Source: Heterodera schachtii
Lineage: Eukaryota; Nematoda; Chromadorea; Rhabditida; Heteroderidae
DNA: 64,000 nucleotides
Direction: 5' to 3'
Assembly (NCBI GenBank): GCA_023374025.1
Contig: SIJG01000055.1
Location: 124,001 to 188,000, forward strand
The notes below the pieces were generated by a model. That model worked only from the letters and a program-made list of their open reading frames with translations. It did not search any database and was not told the DNA's origin. The translations under genes were made by a program, and so were the position numbers. Shown here piece by piece: positions 12,038-23,212 of the stretch (positions are counted from its first letter, which is position 1; each line of letters begins with the position of its first letter).

Positions 12038-14350
12038 TTTCCAAAGCATTTTTTTTGCGGCGGATTTTTTTCAAGAAACTTTCGCGAAAAGGGGGGCTGG
12101 CGGTGCCGGTAGGCGCCGCCGGGGAAAAGCTTTAAATTTTGAGTGCAACTTGTTAACAGATTTTCACCAAATTTTGCAACTGGACGACTTTTTTTGTTTA
12201 TAAAAAAACGTTTTTTTTTTGCGGCGCGCTTTTAAAAAAACTTTTTGGGGACGGGGGGGGGTTCGGCGGCGCCGGTAGGCGCCGCCGGAAATTTTTTTGT
12301 AATTTTAATGCTATTTATTAGCTGATTTTGTCTAAAAAAATGACCAAATTTTGAGATTTTGGGCTACTTTTTTAAGAAAAAATAGGATTTTTGGGGGGCC
12401 GGCGGTGCCGGTAGGCGCCGCCGGGAAAAATTTTCAGAATTTTAATGAATTTTGTTAAGAAAATAGCCAAATTTTTCAAAAATTTCCCTCTTTTCCCCTT
12501 CGCCGGCGACCCCCCCCCCCCCCACCTCTTTTACACCCCCCCCCCCTCGATGCGAAGGGGTCCCCCATTTTGGGGCACTTTGCGGGCGAAGGGGGGGGGG
12601 GGGGGGGGGTCGACCCCCCCCTTTTTCATGTATGAGCCGGACTCTCCCCCATGTTCCCCAAAAAATTTTGGAAAAAGCGCGCCGCAAAAAAAAGCGTTTT
12701 TTAAAAATCGCCTGGCTAATTTGGCAGTTTTTGGTGAAAATATGTTGACAAATTGCACTAAATTTTTTAAAAAAAATTTCCGGCGGCGCCTAGCGGCACC
12801 GCCGGACCCCCCCCCCCCCCTGTTCCCAAAAATTTTTAAAAAAGCGCGCCACAAAAAATCTGATTAAAAAGCAAAAAAGAAAGGTCGTCAATTTCATGGC
12901 TGGACCATTTCGCAAAATTGGCCGCTGACCCCCCCCCCCCCCCCTTTTTTTTTAATGTATGAAGAGAAGGGACCAAAATGACCTATTAATTGTAACTAGA
13001 GCAGGGACTAGAAAACCAATATATTGTATAGGAAGTGATTTTTCAAGAAAATTGGGCAAATTTTTACAAAATTTTGCAAATGTTCTTATCAAATTCAATT
13101 AAAATTTCCAAAAATTTTCCCGGCTGCGCCTATCGGCACCGCCGGACCTCACTATATCATTATTTTTTGAAGGTTTGACCCCAAAGTGGCAAAAAGTGAT
13201 TTTTTGCATAGAAACACTAAATTCCTGCTTTTTGGCCCGGCGCTTAAAATTTTGAAAACTAACACTGGAGAAAGAAATTTTTAAGCCCGAAGAGCAAAAA
13301 AAAAAAAAAAAAAAAAATTCTTCGCGTGCCCTCCGAAAATTTTTCTGGATACTGTTTATGCGGGGAGCAGCTCGTTTCCCCCCCGAGAAATTTTTTAAAA
13401 AAAAATTAGCTAACTTAGAAATTTTTCAAGAAAAAAATCTTAGAAAGTTTTTTCACAAGGAAATTCTAAGAAAAAAAATTTTTTAAGAAATTTTTATGGT
13501 GAATTACTAAGAATTTTCAAAAAATTTTCCAAAAAATCGCTGAAAATTTCTCAAAATTTTTTTTTCTTAGAATTTCCTTGTGAAAAAACTTTCTAAGATT
13601 TTTTTCTTGAAAAATTTCTAAGTTAGCTAATTTTTTTTAAAAAAATTTCTCGGGGGGAAACGATGCGGGGGGGAACCGAGCTGGGGGGGAACTGATACGG
13701 GGGGGAAACGGCGGGGGGGAACCGGCGGGGGGGAAACGTAGTGCACCCGTTTATGCGTTTGTCCCTTCTTTCAGGCGTTATCGTCTCCCCCACATTCACA
13801 CTCGGGTCATCCGCGCACTTTCCCGCGCCTTCTCCGACACTTCATGTCCTTTGCCCACTTTGTACGGCTCCGCCTACGCCCTTTGTCAGCTTGGGATGGA
13901 TGTGAGAGAAGCTTAGTGATGATTTTTGTGCCTTTTTTGTTGTCAGACCATACAACGGATTGTCCTTCCGAACATCGATTTCATTTGGCAAGCGATTGAC
14001 CGAGTGAAAACCGACAAATTGTACAGCAGCGAACGGTCGTTGGCTTCTCACTTCAACATCAAAATGGTGGTCAGTTTTTTTGTTGCTTAATTTATATCAA
14101 TAAATAAATTTATACTTTTTTGTCTTTTTTAAAGTTCCATCAATTTTTTGTCCAGGAAAAGTTGGTCGCCTTTGCCGCTGATTCGAACTGTGATTTGCGG
14201 TTGTCTTCTCGTCAAGACTTTTTGGACCATTTCGGTGGTTTCGGCGACGAGGTTTTTGCCACACTGCAACAGAAGCACAGCAACAACAGTTCGTCCTTTT
14301 GTAATAACAACAACAATAGCAGCGGAGGTGGCGGCGGAGTTCGGCAATGA
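10272..14350 (+). CDS. taf-6: TAF6 (TFIID/SAGA histone-fold subunit)
   Basis: Twelve exons: 10272-10373, 10462-10641, 10686-10839, 10896-11113, 11219-11284, 11343-11420, 11464-11511, 11606-11659, 11716-11843, 13775-13901, 13947-14066 and 14156-14350, giving 489 aa; an upstream ATG at 10158 would add 38. The N-terminus has a histone fold (LPSSSSAVALHVSSLIRNVL, WLSSEDVEAAL). After it come the TAF6 signatures AHWLAINGVQPAVPENP and LEQQVFFLKI, and a HEAT-repeat domain (TLLPRFSVAITEGVR, HELLPAILSCILSRQ, YGSAYALCQLGMD). The C-terminus is a short Asn/Ser/Gly-rich tail. TAF6 pairs with TAF9 inside TFIID, where it supports promoter recognition by RNA polymerase II. Intron 9 (11844-13774) is 1.93 kb and filled with repeats; the other introns are tiny. 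Splicing across it restores LLTQLLRRYRLPHIH, so the gene is not broken. Confidence 0.93.
11937..12945. repeat. ~1 kb inverted-repeat element in TAF6 intron
   Basis: The left end has a G run, then TCAGCGGCCAATTTTGCGAA and CCAGCCATGTAATTTGACGACC. The right end (12880-12945) is the reverse complement of this, ending in a C run. Inside are four copies of a GC-rich palindrome (~12097, ~12263, ~12399, ~12779) separated by AT-rich spacers and homopolymers. No open frame is credible. The end structure resembles the element in the SPT3 intron. Confidence 0.75.
13370..13664. repeat. Near-perfect ~295-bp palindrome
   Basis: The left arm starts TCGTTTCCCCCCCCGAGAAA and continues TTAGCTAACTTAGAAATTTT. 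The right arm is its reverse complement, ending TTTCTCGGGGGGAAACGA, with little loop between. Just downstream (13665-13740) is a degenerate array of G-run plus AAACG or AACCG units. Located in the long TAF6 intron and able to fold as one long hairpin. Confidence 0.8.
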
Positions 14351-15748
14351 TCGAGCGAAAGGATTTGGCATTGGCGGTGAATACGCAGTTGGGAGACGAC
14401 ACTCGGCATTTTGTTTTATTGTAAATGTTACGATGACTCACTGTTTGTTTTTTTTCTTTTTGTTTATTTATTGGTCATCGGATTTGTTTTGCCTCTTTCC
14501 CTTTACAATTTATGCTCGTTTTGTTTTTTTCCATTATTGTGTTTCTCTTTTTCCCCCACTTCATTGTCTCTCAATGCCAGCCTAAACAAGCAGCAGCCGT
14601 ACACTGTCTCCACAATCTCTCGTTTCTCTGCCTGTCTCCTCGCTCAACACTCTCTATCTCATATTGTATCTTCCTCTCTCTATACAATTGAAATTATCAC
14701 TTTCGTTTTGTTACATTGAAAATTCTTGAAAAATAAAACTCAAATACAAAAAGATTTTTTCTTTGGCTGACCATTTTTGGACAAATGGTCTGAGTGATAA
14801 AAAGGGAAGGTTCTGGTCGGTTTTAATCCCATTCTCATTTTAAGTAAAATGCCATGCAATTTTGAGTTCCTTCTCCCTATAATCGCGAATGAGTTAAATT
14901 TGGCGCAAGTTGCAAATTGACAGTTTTTGAATTTTATCAAAAAGCAAATGGGGGACCCTTTTGTTTGTCTAGCCCTGTAAACTTTTCCTCGGGGTTTTAG
15001 GGGTCGCTGATCACGGACCTAACCTCTATCTCGACCAATTCGGAGTATTAACGGGGTTAGAAACGAAAATTCGAAAAATTAATTTTCGAACTTTGTTCGA
15101 GTTTGAGTTAGGGATTCGAAATTGGTTAAAATGGGTGAAGATTCGTGATCAACGACCCCTAAAACCCCGGAGAACAATAAAAGATCCGAGCGCCTAAATT
15201 ACCATAGAAAAAAAATTACTAAAAATTGAGGGGGGGGGGGCACAAAAAGGAGGAGTACCAAAGTATTTGAAGATCATTTCATTAGCTTTTTTCTTTTTTG
15301 AGTGTGTCTCTTTCTTTGCCCTTTCTTCGCTTTGTTTGCCTTTGGCACAATCGGCGCATTCATTCGTCAATTAGCACTTTTTCCTCCGCTGTGCTTTTGC
15401 TGGCAAATGTTTTGTTCGCTTTGAGTGCCGTGACCGATCTTCGCCCCGCCAATTGCGCGTCCGGAAAACGAATTATTGGGCAGAGAGAGAGAGAGGGGGG
15501 GGTCGCCTTTTGTGCTAATTGCCCCGGGCACAATCGCCCGGTCAAATTGTCAAGTGCCCCCTTCCCCCGGGGGCCATTAATTTCCCCCAATTAATTTGGC
15601 CGAAGGGAAAGGGACAAAAGCCTTTCCGGAAGAAGTGCGAAGATGGGAAGTTCTGTGATCATCAGCAGAAGGACAATACAACAATGGCCCAGTGAATACT
15701 TTTTTGTCTGCTCTCGAATTCGCCCCCTCACTTTTCACTTTTCTCGAC
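14351..15748. other. Intergenic region 3' of TAF6
   Basis: Contains the TAF6 3' flank (pyrimidine-rich, with AATAAA at ~14731), an R1 palindrome at 14988-15173, a G run at ~15228 and a short GA run at ~15482. No coding feature can be supported. Confidence 0.5.
14988..15173. repeat. R1 palindrome (inverted pair)
   Basis: The left arm CTCGGGGTTTTAGGGGTCGC TGATCACGGACC is mirrored by GATTCGTGATCAACGACCCC and TAAAACCCCGGAG on the right. A second internal symmetry (TTCGAAAAATTAATTTTCGAA) lies in the centre. It is a compact two-armed copy of the R1 family. Confidence 0.8.
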
Positions 15749-15755
15749 TATAAAA
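15749..15755 (+). promoter_or_regulatory. TATA box upstream of the polyproline gene
   Basis: TATAAAA lies 114 bp before the ATG at 15869 and is followed by a plausible start region (CCACTCAATCATATTC near 15782). Its spacing fits a core promoter for a strongly or tissue-specifically expressed secreted protein. Assignment rests on sequence and position only. Confidence 0.5.
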
Positions 15756-15868
15756 GCGAATGCGCTTCGACCGATGTTTGTCCCACTCAATCATATTCAT
15801 TTGATCGTTCACTTCGGACTGAATTCGGAAGCTGAGTCACCAATCACTTTGGCACGGCACCATCGCAA

Positions 15869-16874
15869 ATGGCGTCGTTCTCCCATCGGTCGCCGCTTGG
15901 CCTCCGCCGTTTGTTTCTTCCGCTGATTTTGCTAGTGCCTTTGGCCCATTCGTTTTCCCCGTTGGTTTTTGGAGTTGATTATTCGGCCCGGCCCTTTAGC
16001 TTTGCATTTCCAAATGCCCAGGCGTTTCTCCCGTGCCGCGCCGGGCCCTCCGCCCGACATGCCGCCACCGCCAATGTCGGCAGCTGTTGCGCCTGTTCTT
16101 CGGCCGCCCTCAGCTGCGTCCATGTGGGGTGCCATTCCGGATCCTCCCTCCGCTCCGCTTCCGCCGCCACGCAGCACTTTGCTCAGTGAGTTCGCTGTCG
16201 ACGCGCGTGTTGGTGATCCGCCAGTACCTCCGCCGCCACCACCGCCACAGCCGGAGCCACCACCACCGCCAGAGCCACCACAGCCGGAACCGCCTCAACC
16301 GCCGCCTCCTCCGCCGCCTCCCCCTCCGCCACCGCCACCACCGCCACACCCGGGGTAGAAACTGCATGTGCAAGCAGTGATTCTCATCCAACAATCTTTT
16401 AGATTCTTCAAGAAAAAGTACGGCTACGGCTATCAGAAATTCGGAGGCCCTCCGCCATACGCTCTTCCGCCGCCTCCCCCGCCGCCGCCTCCTCCTCCGC
16501 CTCCTCCCCCTCCGCCACCGCCCCCTCCACCTCCGCCTCCCCCTCCTCCACCGCCGCCGCCTCCGCCTCCCCCTCCACCGCCGCCGCCTCCTCCTCCTCC
16601 CCCTCCGCCCCCTCCACCGCCGCCTCCACCGCCGGTACTACAATTCCTAGGCCCCCCTCCAGTTCCTCCACCTCCTCCCCCACCGCTTCCTCCCCTACCG
16701 CCTCCTCCTCCTCCACCGCCACCTCCGCCATACGCTGCAAAGCCCTATGCGATGAAAAAGAATTGGATTGAACAATCGGGCGAATTTTTGCCGGTGGATT
16801 TGCCGTGGCCTTCGAAATTCAATCGGTTTAACCGTCGGAGGGTGATTCCGATAAACCGAATTATTGTGTTGTGA
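15869..16874 (+). CDS. Secreted polyproline-rich protein
   Basis: Three exons, 15869-15960, 16022-16354 and 16403-16874, close in frame at 298 aa. Residues 1-30 form a signal peptide (RRLFLPLILLVPLAHSFS). Two proline blocks follow: one of PPPPEPPQPEPP type, then, after FFKKKYGYGYQKFGGPPPYA, an almost pure proline tract of roughly 70 residues. The end is a basic non-repetitive tail (KNWIEQSGEFLPVDLPWPSK, then RRRVIPINRIIVL). No catalytic or cysteine-rich domain is present. The family is not recognised; an extracellular structural role (cuticle, extensin-like) or a gland-secreted product are options. The tract is encoded by mixed CCN codons, suggesting selection for proline rather than simple repeat slippage. 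A TATA box precedes it. Confidence 0.65.
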
Positions 16875-18456
16875 TCACTGATCAGTCGGACCTCATTTAC
16901 ATATTCACTACTTAGCCCATTGTACCATAATCTCACTTCAATTACACTTGCTTGGCTGATAAATACTCTCTCCTTTACTTTGCTTTTGATTTGGCACTTC
17001 CCTCCGGCGCTGAGTGTTCTCAAAGGTTTCGCCGCCGTTAATCGATGGGCTGCGCGACTTTCTCTGACTCTCTTCTTTTTCTGTCTCTTTTCTTTCTCTG
17101 TCTTCCCTTCCAACTCTCTCTCTTTTCTTTTTTCTCTCTGTTTCGCCTTTCTTCTGTTCATTTCTCTTTCTCATTCATCGCCAAATAAAGCACAAAATCG
17201 CTTGCGCGGCGATGCATTTGCTTTTTCTCTATTAGAATTGTTCCGGATTTTCTTTTTAATTTTGGCATTTCATTTCTTGCCAAATGAGTCCCTTTCCCGG
17301 CACTTTTCCTTTGCTTTTTAACGTATTCCCCCCGGCTACCCGACTTTTGGGGATTTGCAACTTGGGGACCCGACATTTGGGGACCCGACTTTTAGGGACC
17401 CGACATTTGGGGATCGAACGTCATTTGGGGATCCGACATTTGGGGAACCCGACATTTGGGGACCCGACATTTGGGGATTTAAAAAAACAAAAAAATATAT
17501 TAAAAATTTAATTTATGTCCAAAATTAGACACAGCTAATCTGGAACTTTTTGAATGCCCTTAACGAATTTGTGTTCCCATTGGCCCTTGGGAAAGGCGTT
17601 TTAAAAAAAATTGTAAAGGGCTGTAATGTACATAAAAAATGTATTGTGATTTGTCTATTGTGTTGTGGTGGTTAGTATGGGCTCGAAATTATGCTACTTT
17701 CTTGCGGTGAGTCCGGAAACAGAGTTATTTTTAAAAATATTATTTTGTTTTTGTTGCAATGCAATGGAATTATCTGTGTCTAATTTTGGACATAAATTAA
17801 ATTTTTTTAATATATTTTTTTGTTTTTTTAAATCCCCAAATGTCGGGTCCCCAAATGTCGGGTTCCCCAAATGTCGGATCCCCAAATGACGTTCGATCCC
17901 CAAATGTCGGGTTCCTAAAAGTCGGGTCCCCAAATGTCGGGTCCCCAAGTTGCAAATCCCCAAAAGTCGCACCACGTTCCCCCCACCCATTTTTCTCTCA
18001 AATATTTCGTCCCGTTTTTGCTGACTTTTCCATGTCTTTCGCCCCTTTCTTTTCTCCTTCTTAAGTGTCTCTCTCTCCGCTGCTTTTTCAAGTCTCCGTT
18101 TTATCCTCCCCCAATGTCTCCACTTAAGCTCAATTCTCAGCGACAAATTTCGGTGTGAAGCGGGCGAACTTTGTCCAATCCATCGACGGAAAGTTGACTC
18201 AGATTGGTGCAACAGCAGCAGATCCGCAAAAGCGCAATAATTGTCCTTAGTCATCATTGTTGTTACTCTGACCAAACGCGTCTTTGGGCCTCAGCGAAAG
18301 CCCCTCGGGGGGGGGGGGGGGGAGACTAATGGCCCCCAATGGTGCTTCGATAATAAGCATAATCCAATCAACTTTCTTTGCACACATCAGAAACATTTCC
18401 ATCCCATAATTATCGCTTAATCCCCCATTTTAATTTGTTTATTTTTGTTGCAAAAT
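16875..18456. other. Intergenic region with foldback element
   Basis: Pyrimidine-rich 3' flank of the polyproline gene, then the foldback at 17341-17969, then the upstream region of the first Clc-like gene with a G run at ~18308. No gene is supported. Confidence 0.5.
17341..17969. repeat. Foldback element with minisatellite arms
   Basis: Two ~194-bp arms (17341-17534 and 17774-17969) are near-perfect reverse complements around a ~240-bp centre. Each arm is a short minisatellite of units like TTGGGGACCCGACA, plus a unique segment GGGGATCGAACGTCATTTG and an AT-rich inner block. No open frame is convincing. It resembles Foldback/Galluhop-type elements with internally repetitive arms. Confidence 0.85.
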
Positions 18457-20001
18457 ATGGCCCCCGGTGGTCCGTTGGTGCCCCTTTCGTTGCTTCAAAT
18501 TTTGGCACTTTCGCTTGGAGTGATTGGTGTTGTTCTTGGCTTCATCGCCGTTCTGACTCCCGCCTGGCAGGTGGTGTACGCGCGAGAGATTGAGCAATGG
18601 GTGCAGAGTGGCCTTTGGCTGAACTGCCAGACGAGGTGGGAGAGGGAGAGAGAGAGAGAGAAAAGGGAGAGAGAGAGAGAGAGGAGAGAGGGGAGAGAGA
18701 GAGGGGGGGAGAGAGAGGGGAGAGAGAGAGGGAGAGAGAGGGGGGAGAGAGAGGGGAGAGAGGGAGAGAGAGGGGGGGGGGAGAGAGGGAGAGAGAGAGA
18801 GAGGGGGGAGAGAGAGAGAGAGGGGGGGGGGGAGAGAGAGGGGAGAGAGAGAGAGGAGAGAGAGAGAGGGGGGTGGGAGAGAGGGGAGAGAGAGAGCGAG
18901 TGAGAGAGAGGGAGAGAGGGGAGCGGGGGAGCGGGGCGGACAAAAAACGATTAATGGGCAACGAAAATTGGCACAATTACAGGCCGAATGGCATGTACAC
19001 TTGTGCCTATGTGTTCACCAACTCCGACTTCGACTTTTACACGTCGGCCGAGCTTCTGAACATGCGTGCCCCGCCCTTCTACGGTAATACCGTATTCATC
19101 GGCCTGAATAAATGCCTTTCTTCCCGGGTACTGTTCCTTTTTAGCCTCCCAAATTCGTCCCCGGTGCCCTTTTGTCCTTTGTCCCAATGAATGCCATGAC
19201 CATTCATTTCCCTTCTCAGCTTGGCAACGGCATTTGTTGTTCGTCTATTTGGGTGCTCAGTTGGCCGTTTTCTTGGCACTTTTCTCCCTCTGTCTGTCCT
19301 TCCATTGGCCCTCTCGTCGTCTCTCCGCCTTTTCCTTCGTCGCTTTGATGGCCGTTGCTGGTGGGTCAATGAATCGGCGGTGTTTTGGCCGTGCCAATTC
19401 GCTTTTTCCTCCACAGTTTTGGCACATTGCGCCGCCACTGTCACTTTCGCCTTTCTTTCCCAAATGGTCGGAATAAATGCCAATAAATTAGTCAACTAAA
19501 TGCCCCCGCTTCTCAGGTCGAATATCGTTTCTTCCACGTCAGCGTCAGCGGAATTTACGAGGTGTTTTTTCAATTATTCTGTTATGACTTTCCCCCGCCC
19601 TTTGATTTTCTCTTCCGTTTCTAATTTTGGCATTTTTTGTCTGTGCCAATGCCATTTTCATTTGTTCGCTTCAGAAACACCGCGGCTATTCCTTTTTCGT
19701 CGAATGTGCTGCCATCTTTGTGCTGTTCAGCTCGTTGATTCCTGCACTGCTCCATCTCCTCCGATTGGGCCGCGCCGATTCGCCCCCGGGCCAACAATTC
19801 CACTCCAAGTTACAGTACACCCGTGGGACCACCCCACCGACTCTTGTTACGGTATTTTAATTAATTATTTGAGCTGTTTAGTGTTTTCTATTCCAGCAAA
19901 GGGATCCAAGCGAAGAGCAGCAGCAGCAGTGGGAGGCGCGATTCGCCATGCGCGAGTTGCCGCCTCTGCCGCCCGTCGCGGGCTTTCGATGGGCCGACTG
20001 A
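18457..20001 (+). CDS. Clc-like (claudin/PMP22 superfamily) membrane protein 1
   Basis: Seven exons: 18457-18635, 18983-19083, 19220-19360, 19417-19466, 19517-19561, 19675-19851 and 19897-20001, giving 265 aa. Four membrane spans are visible: ILALSLGVIGVVLGFIAVL, LLFVYLGAQLAVFLALFSL, a segment around ALMAVAVLAHCAATVTFAFL, and CAAIFVLFSSLIPALLHLL. The first extracellular loop has TPAWQVV and the claudin-type SGLWLNC motif followed by a second Cys. The C-terminus is cytoplasmic, Gln/Pro-rich. The nematode Clc-like family is thought to act at cell contacts or as channel-associated subunits; the specific role is unknown. Intron 1 holds a GA microsatellite. A related gene follows at 21.7 kb. Confidence 0.85.
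18640..18930 (+). repeat. (GA)n microsatellite in Clc-like 1 intron 1
   Basis: About 290 bp of impure GA/GGA purine repeat directly after the splice donor at 18636, with G runs of up to ten. It is removed by splicing, because the exon 2 acceptor at 18982 restores NCQTRPNGMYTC. Confidence 0.95.
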
Positions 20002-21683
20002 TCGAATGATCGACAAACATTGAACAATTTGATCGGGTGATGATCTCAATTCGATTGATGCCTTGAAGACAATTTAAAATTGCATTTATTCACATTCTTC
20101 GAAAAGTGAATCTTTTGAATATTTTCCATCAATTTTTCTTTTAATTTCTTCGTTTTGTCCTTTGGTTGAATTTTCATGCAAATTTCCCCCCCCCCCCCCC
20201 GCCAAGGACAATCGATAGGGTGGGCAACCAAACGGCGGATGAAAGGGGCAACCAACGGCGGATGAATGAATGCCCTCCTCCCCCCCCTGGCGGATGAATG
20301 CCCCCCCCCCCCTCCTCCCCTCCCTTTCCGCTCCCCCCGTTTCCCATGCGCACCTTTTCCTTTTTTATCCCCCCCTTTTTTCTTTTTTCTTTTTGCCCTT
20401 TCTCCGCTTCCCTTTTTCATCACTTCTTTTTTCATTGATTCCGATAACAAAATGATTGCTGGTGGCTGATGGTCTTTGTTTATTCAAATATTATCCCTAA
20501 TTTTCGGTAAATCCTCCAACTTTTAACCGATCGTTTTAATTTCTTTGTCCTTTCGTTGGGAAATGCGCTGACTGCGGGGGGGGGGGGGGGGGGAAGGAGA
20601 AAGAAAGAAGCGGGAAAAGAACATTGGAATTTACCAGCCGAATTCATTTCCATTCCCTGCGGCGATTTAAATAATAAATATTTACTTTTAAAATAATTCC
20701 AAATCCTAAATTTCAATTCAATTAATTGCCAACCGAAAAGTTTCATCCTTTTTTATGATTCCCATAACAAAAACTCGTTTTCCTTACATTTCATTTCATT
20801 TTAATTCGATCGTTGGAAAAGAAGGAATTGCGAGAAAAGTTTTTTCAAATAAAAAAAAAAAGATTTTAAATATTTTTCAAGCAATAATATTTTTATCCGC
20901 TTTCGATGTTTGATCTCCGTTCGCGATTATCAAAAGTCCAATTAGGCCACTTTAGCATTGACAGGTAAAAAAGCGTAAATTTAAATTTTATTTTACTTTT
21001 GGGAGCGTTGGAACAATTCTCCCGCAGCAGAGAATTTGAATTATAGAAAATAAAAAGCAAATGTCTATTGAAATTAATATTGAGTAGGCTTTTAGTGCAT
21101 TTAAATTTAATTTAATTTAAAATTTAATTTTATAAAATTTACAAAAAATGAATTTACTGATTAAAACTTAAACCAATGATTATAGTTATTTTTAGATGAG
21201 CGGATTTAGATAAATTTCGATTTGATTTTTCTAATATTTAAACTATTTAAAACAAAATTTCTATGAAAATTATTTTTTTAATGAGAAAAAAAATTTATTT
21301 TCTCACATTAACAATTGAGACAACAAATATTGAATTATTTAATATTTGTCTTCGTTAATTAAAATACTTTTCTCTCAAAAGTTTAATTGTTTCTAAAATT
21401 TTATCCGATTTTTGAGAAATTTTTGTATATAATTGATTTTTTATCTATTTTCATCGTTTTGTCCATATTTTGGAATTTTTTGTTACTACGCCTCCTGGTT
21501 ATTATTTTTTTAAAGTGATGAAAAATAATTTTTTTAAATAAAATAAATTGATTAAAGCCCCCAAAATAAAATTCTCTGACGGATTGTCCACTGATCAATT
21601 GTCCATTCTGACGGATTGTCAGTCACAAATATTTACCCTACGATTGTCCGTCCGTCTCTTTCTGTCCCTTTTCCTTAATTTAG
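20002..21683. other. Intergenic between the two Clc-like genes
   Basis: Contains poly-C runs near 20187 and 20281-20310, a G run at ~20576, and ~900 bp of very AT-rich DNA (20640-21550). The 5' exon(s) of the second Clc-like gene may hide at the right end; none could be fixed. Confidence 0.45.
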
Positions 21684-22863
21684 CTTTCGGCAACTTCCTT
21701 CTGTTCATTGCCACCCTTACGCCCTCTTGGCAGGTCAGTAAATCCAAATTCACCAAATTCGCCGTTTCTTTCACTTTTGCGCTTTTGGGTTGCCCAAGAC
21801 ACGGACATTGGCCGAAGCATTCAAAGCGGACTTTGGATTTATTGTCCGGGCCAAAGCCAATGTTGGTACATATTCAGCGACGATTTGATCAGTGCGTTTG
21901 CCGATTTGGCCTTCACCAATCATTTCCCCTTCAATCAGATTACTACGAAAGGGTGGACGTTTGTCGCTTTTTTCTGATCGGCGATTGCCGTAAAAAATTG
22001 CTACGGACACCGTACTTTTTCGGTGCCATTCTTTTCCAATTTATCAGTCCGCCCTCTCTCAACAAACCTTTTTTAGGATGGCATTATGCCGTGCTGATCA
22101 TTTTGCTCATCACGATGACTTTGGCTGTTGGCGCAATGGCCGCCGTTGGCATTGGCATGGCGAAGCCGCGATGGGTGCGGATGAGCACGGCAAGCGATCC
22201 GCCGCTTTACGGCCAAACCGTGCCCTCCCCTTTTAGATTGTCATGGACGTCCTTTTGGCTTTCGCCTGTTCGTTTCGTTTCTTTATGCCCTCTTTTAATA
22301 CTCTTTTTCTTGTCAGTTTTGCTTTGTTGCGTTGGTTTGGCCGTTTTTGTGATTAATGCCGAAATGTTGGAGTCGCGTTATTTGATCGGCGTGAAAAACA
22401 CTTTCGAGAAGCAGTACGGCTACTCCTTTTTCTTGGCCTGTTTTGGCATGGCTGTGCTCCTTTTTGCACAAATGTACGAAAAGGACGGATGGAATTTGCC
22501 TTTGAAAGGGATTATCCGTTAAAGGATGGCAATATTTCTGACAAGCACTGTGTTCTTCATGAGGGAAGCTGACGCGGGAACGGCGGAACAAATCGACCAT
22601 TTCGGACACGGACACCGGCACTTTTCACCGGTCGACAGTCGGATGAGCGATTTCGCGGCAATGCGCGTGGGCAATGCCTTTCCAATGGGAAGCGGCGACG
22701 GATACAGCAAAATGGTGAGTTTTTGTGATTTTTAGAGTAAAAAATAATAATTATTATATTTTTTAAGGAGCCGACGAAATTCTTGGATTACAGACCACAA
22801 CAACAACAGCAAAATGTCCGCCAATTTGTTTATTCGCCAAGTGATGTGACCTCAATTCCATGA
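21684..22863 (+). CDS. Clc-like (claudin/PMP22 superfamily) membrane protein 2
   Basis: Exons: 21684-21737, 21799-21891, 21939-22022, 22077-22174, 22237-22267, 22317-22473, 22564-22714 and 22768-22863. Homologous in order and exon layout to the gene at 18.5 kb: TLTPSWQV, SIQSGLWIYC, spans VLIILLITMTLAVGAMAA, VLLAFAFLLCCVGLAVFVI and a last span after KQYGYSFFLACFG. That last motif closely parallels KHRGYSFFVECAA in copy 1. The 5' exon with the initiator is not identified. The 3' end has two readings: a stop at 22522 if the sixth exon is read through, or splicing at 22473/22564 to a His/Gln-rich tail ending at 22863. The second keeps frame and is preferred. Tandem duplication is inferred. Confidence 0.78.
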
Positions 22864-23212
22864 GATTGTTTAATGATTTTTCAAAATTATTTTTATTTTG
22901 CATAATAAAATATTTTTGGCAAATGATTGAATGACTCATAAAAATTCGACCGGCAATATAAAACCGACGAAAAATAAAAGACGAAATTTTTGGCCAAATT
23001 TTGAGAAATAAACTAGGCCCCTAATATGTATATATAATCAATAGAGACCACATATTGAGGCAATATGCCTTTTTTTCCTGCACACCAGTACCGATATATT
23101 AAGCATAAAAAACACATTTCCCACTTGGTTTGAGGCTTCTACGTTGGCTTTTATTATTCCTTTTTTTTTTTGTTGTCTTTTTTGGCATTTTGCCGTTTTG
23201 GTCCTTTTTGCG

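Noticed and set aside
11844..13774. TAF6 disrupted by repeat insertion
   Set aside because: Strong splice sites flank the block and the joined protein continues the HEAT domain in the correct phase; it is a large intron.
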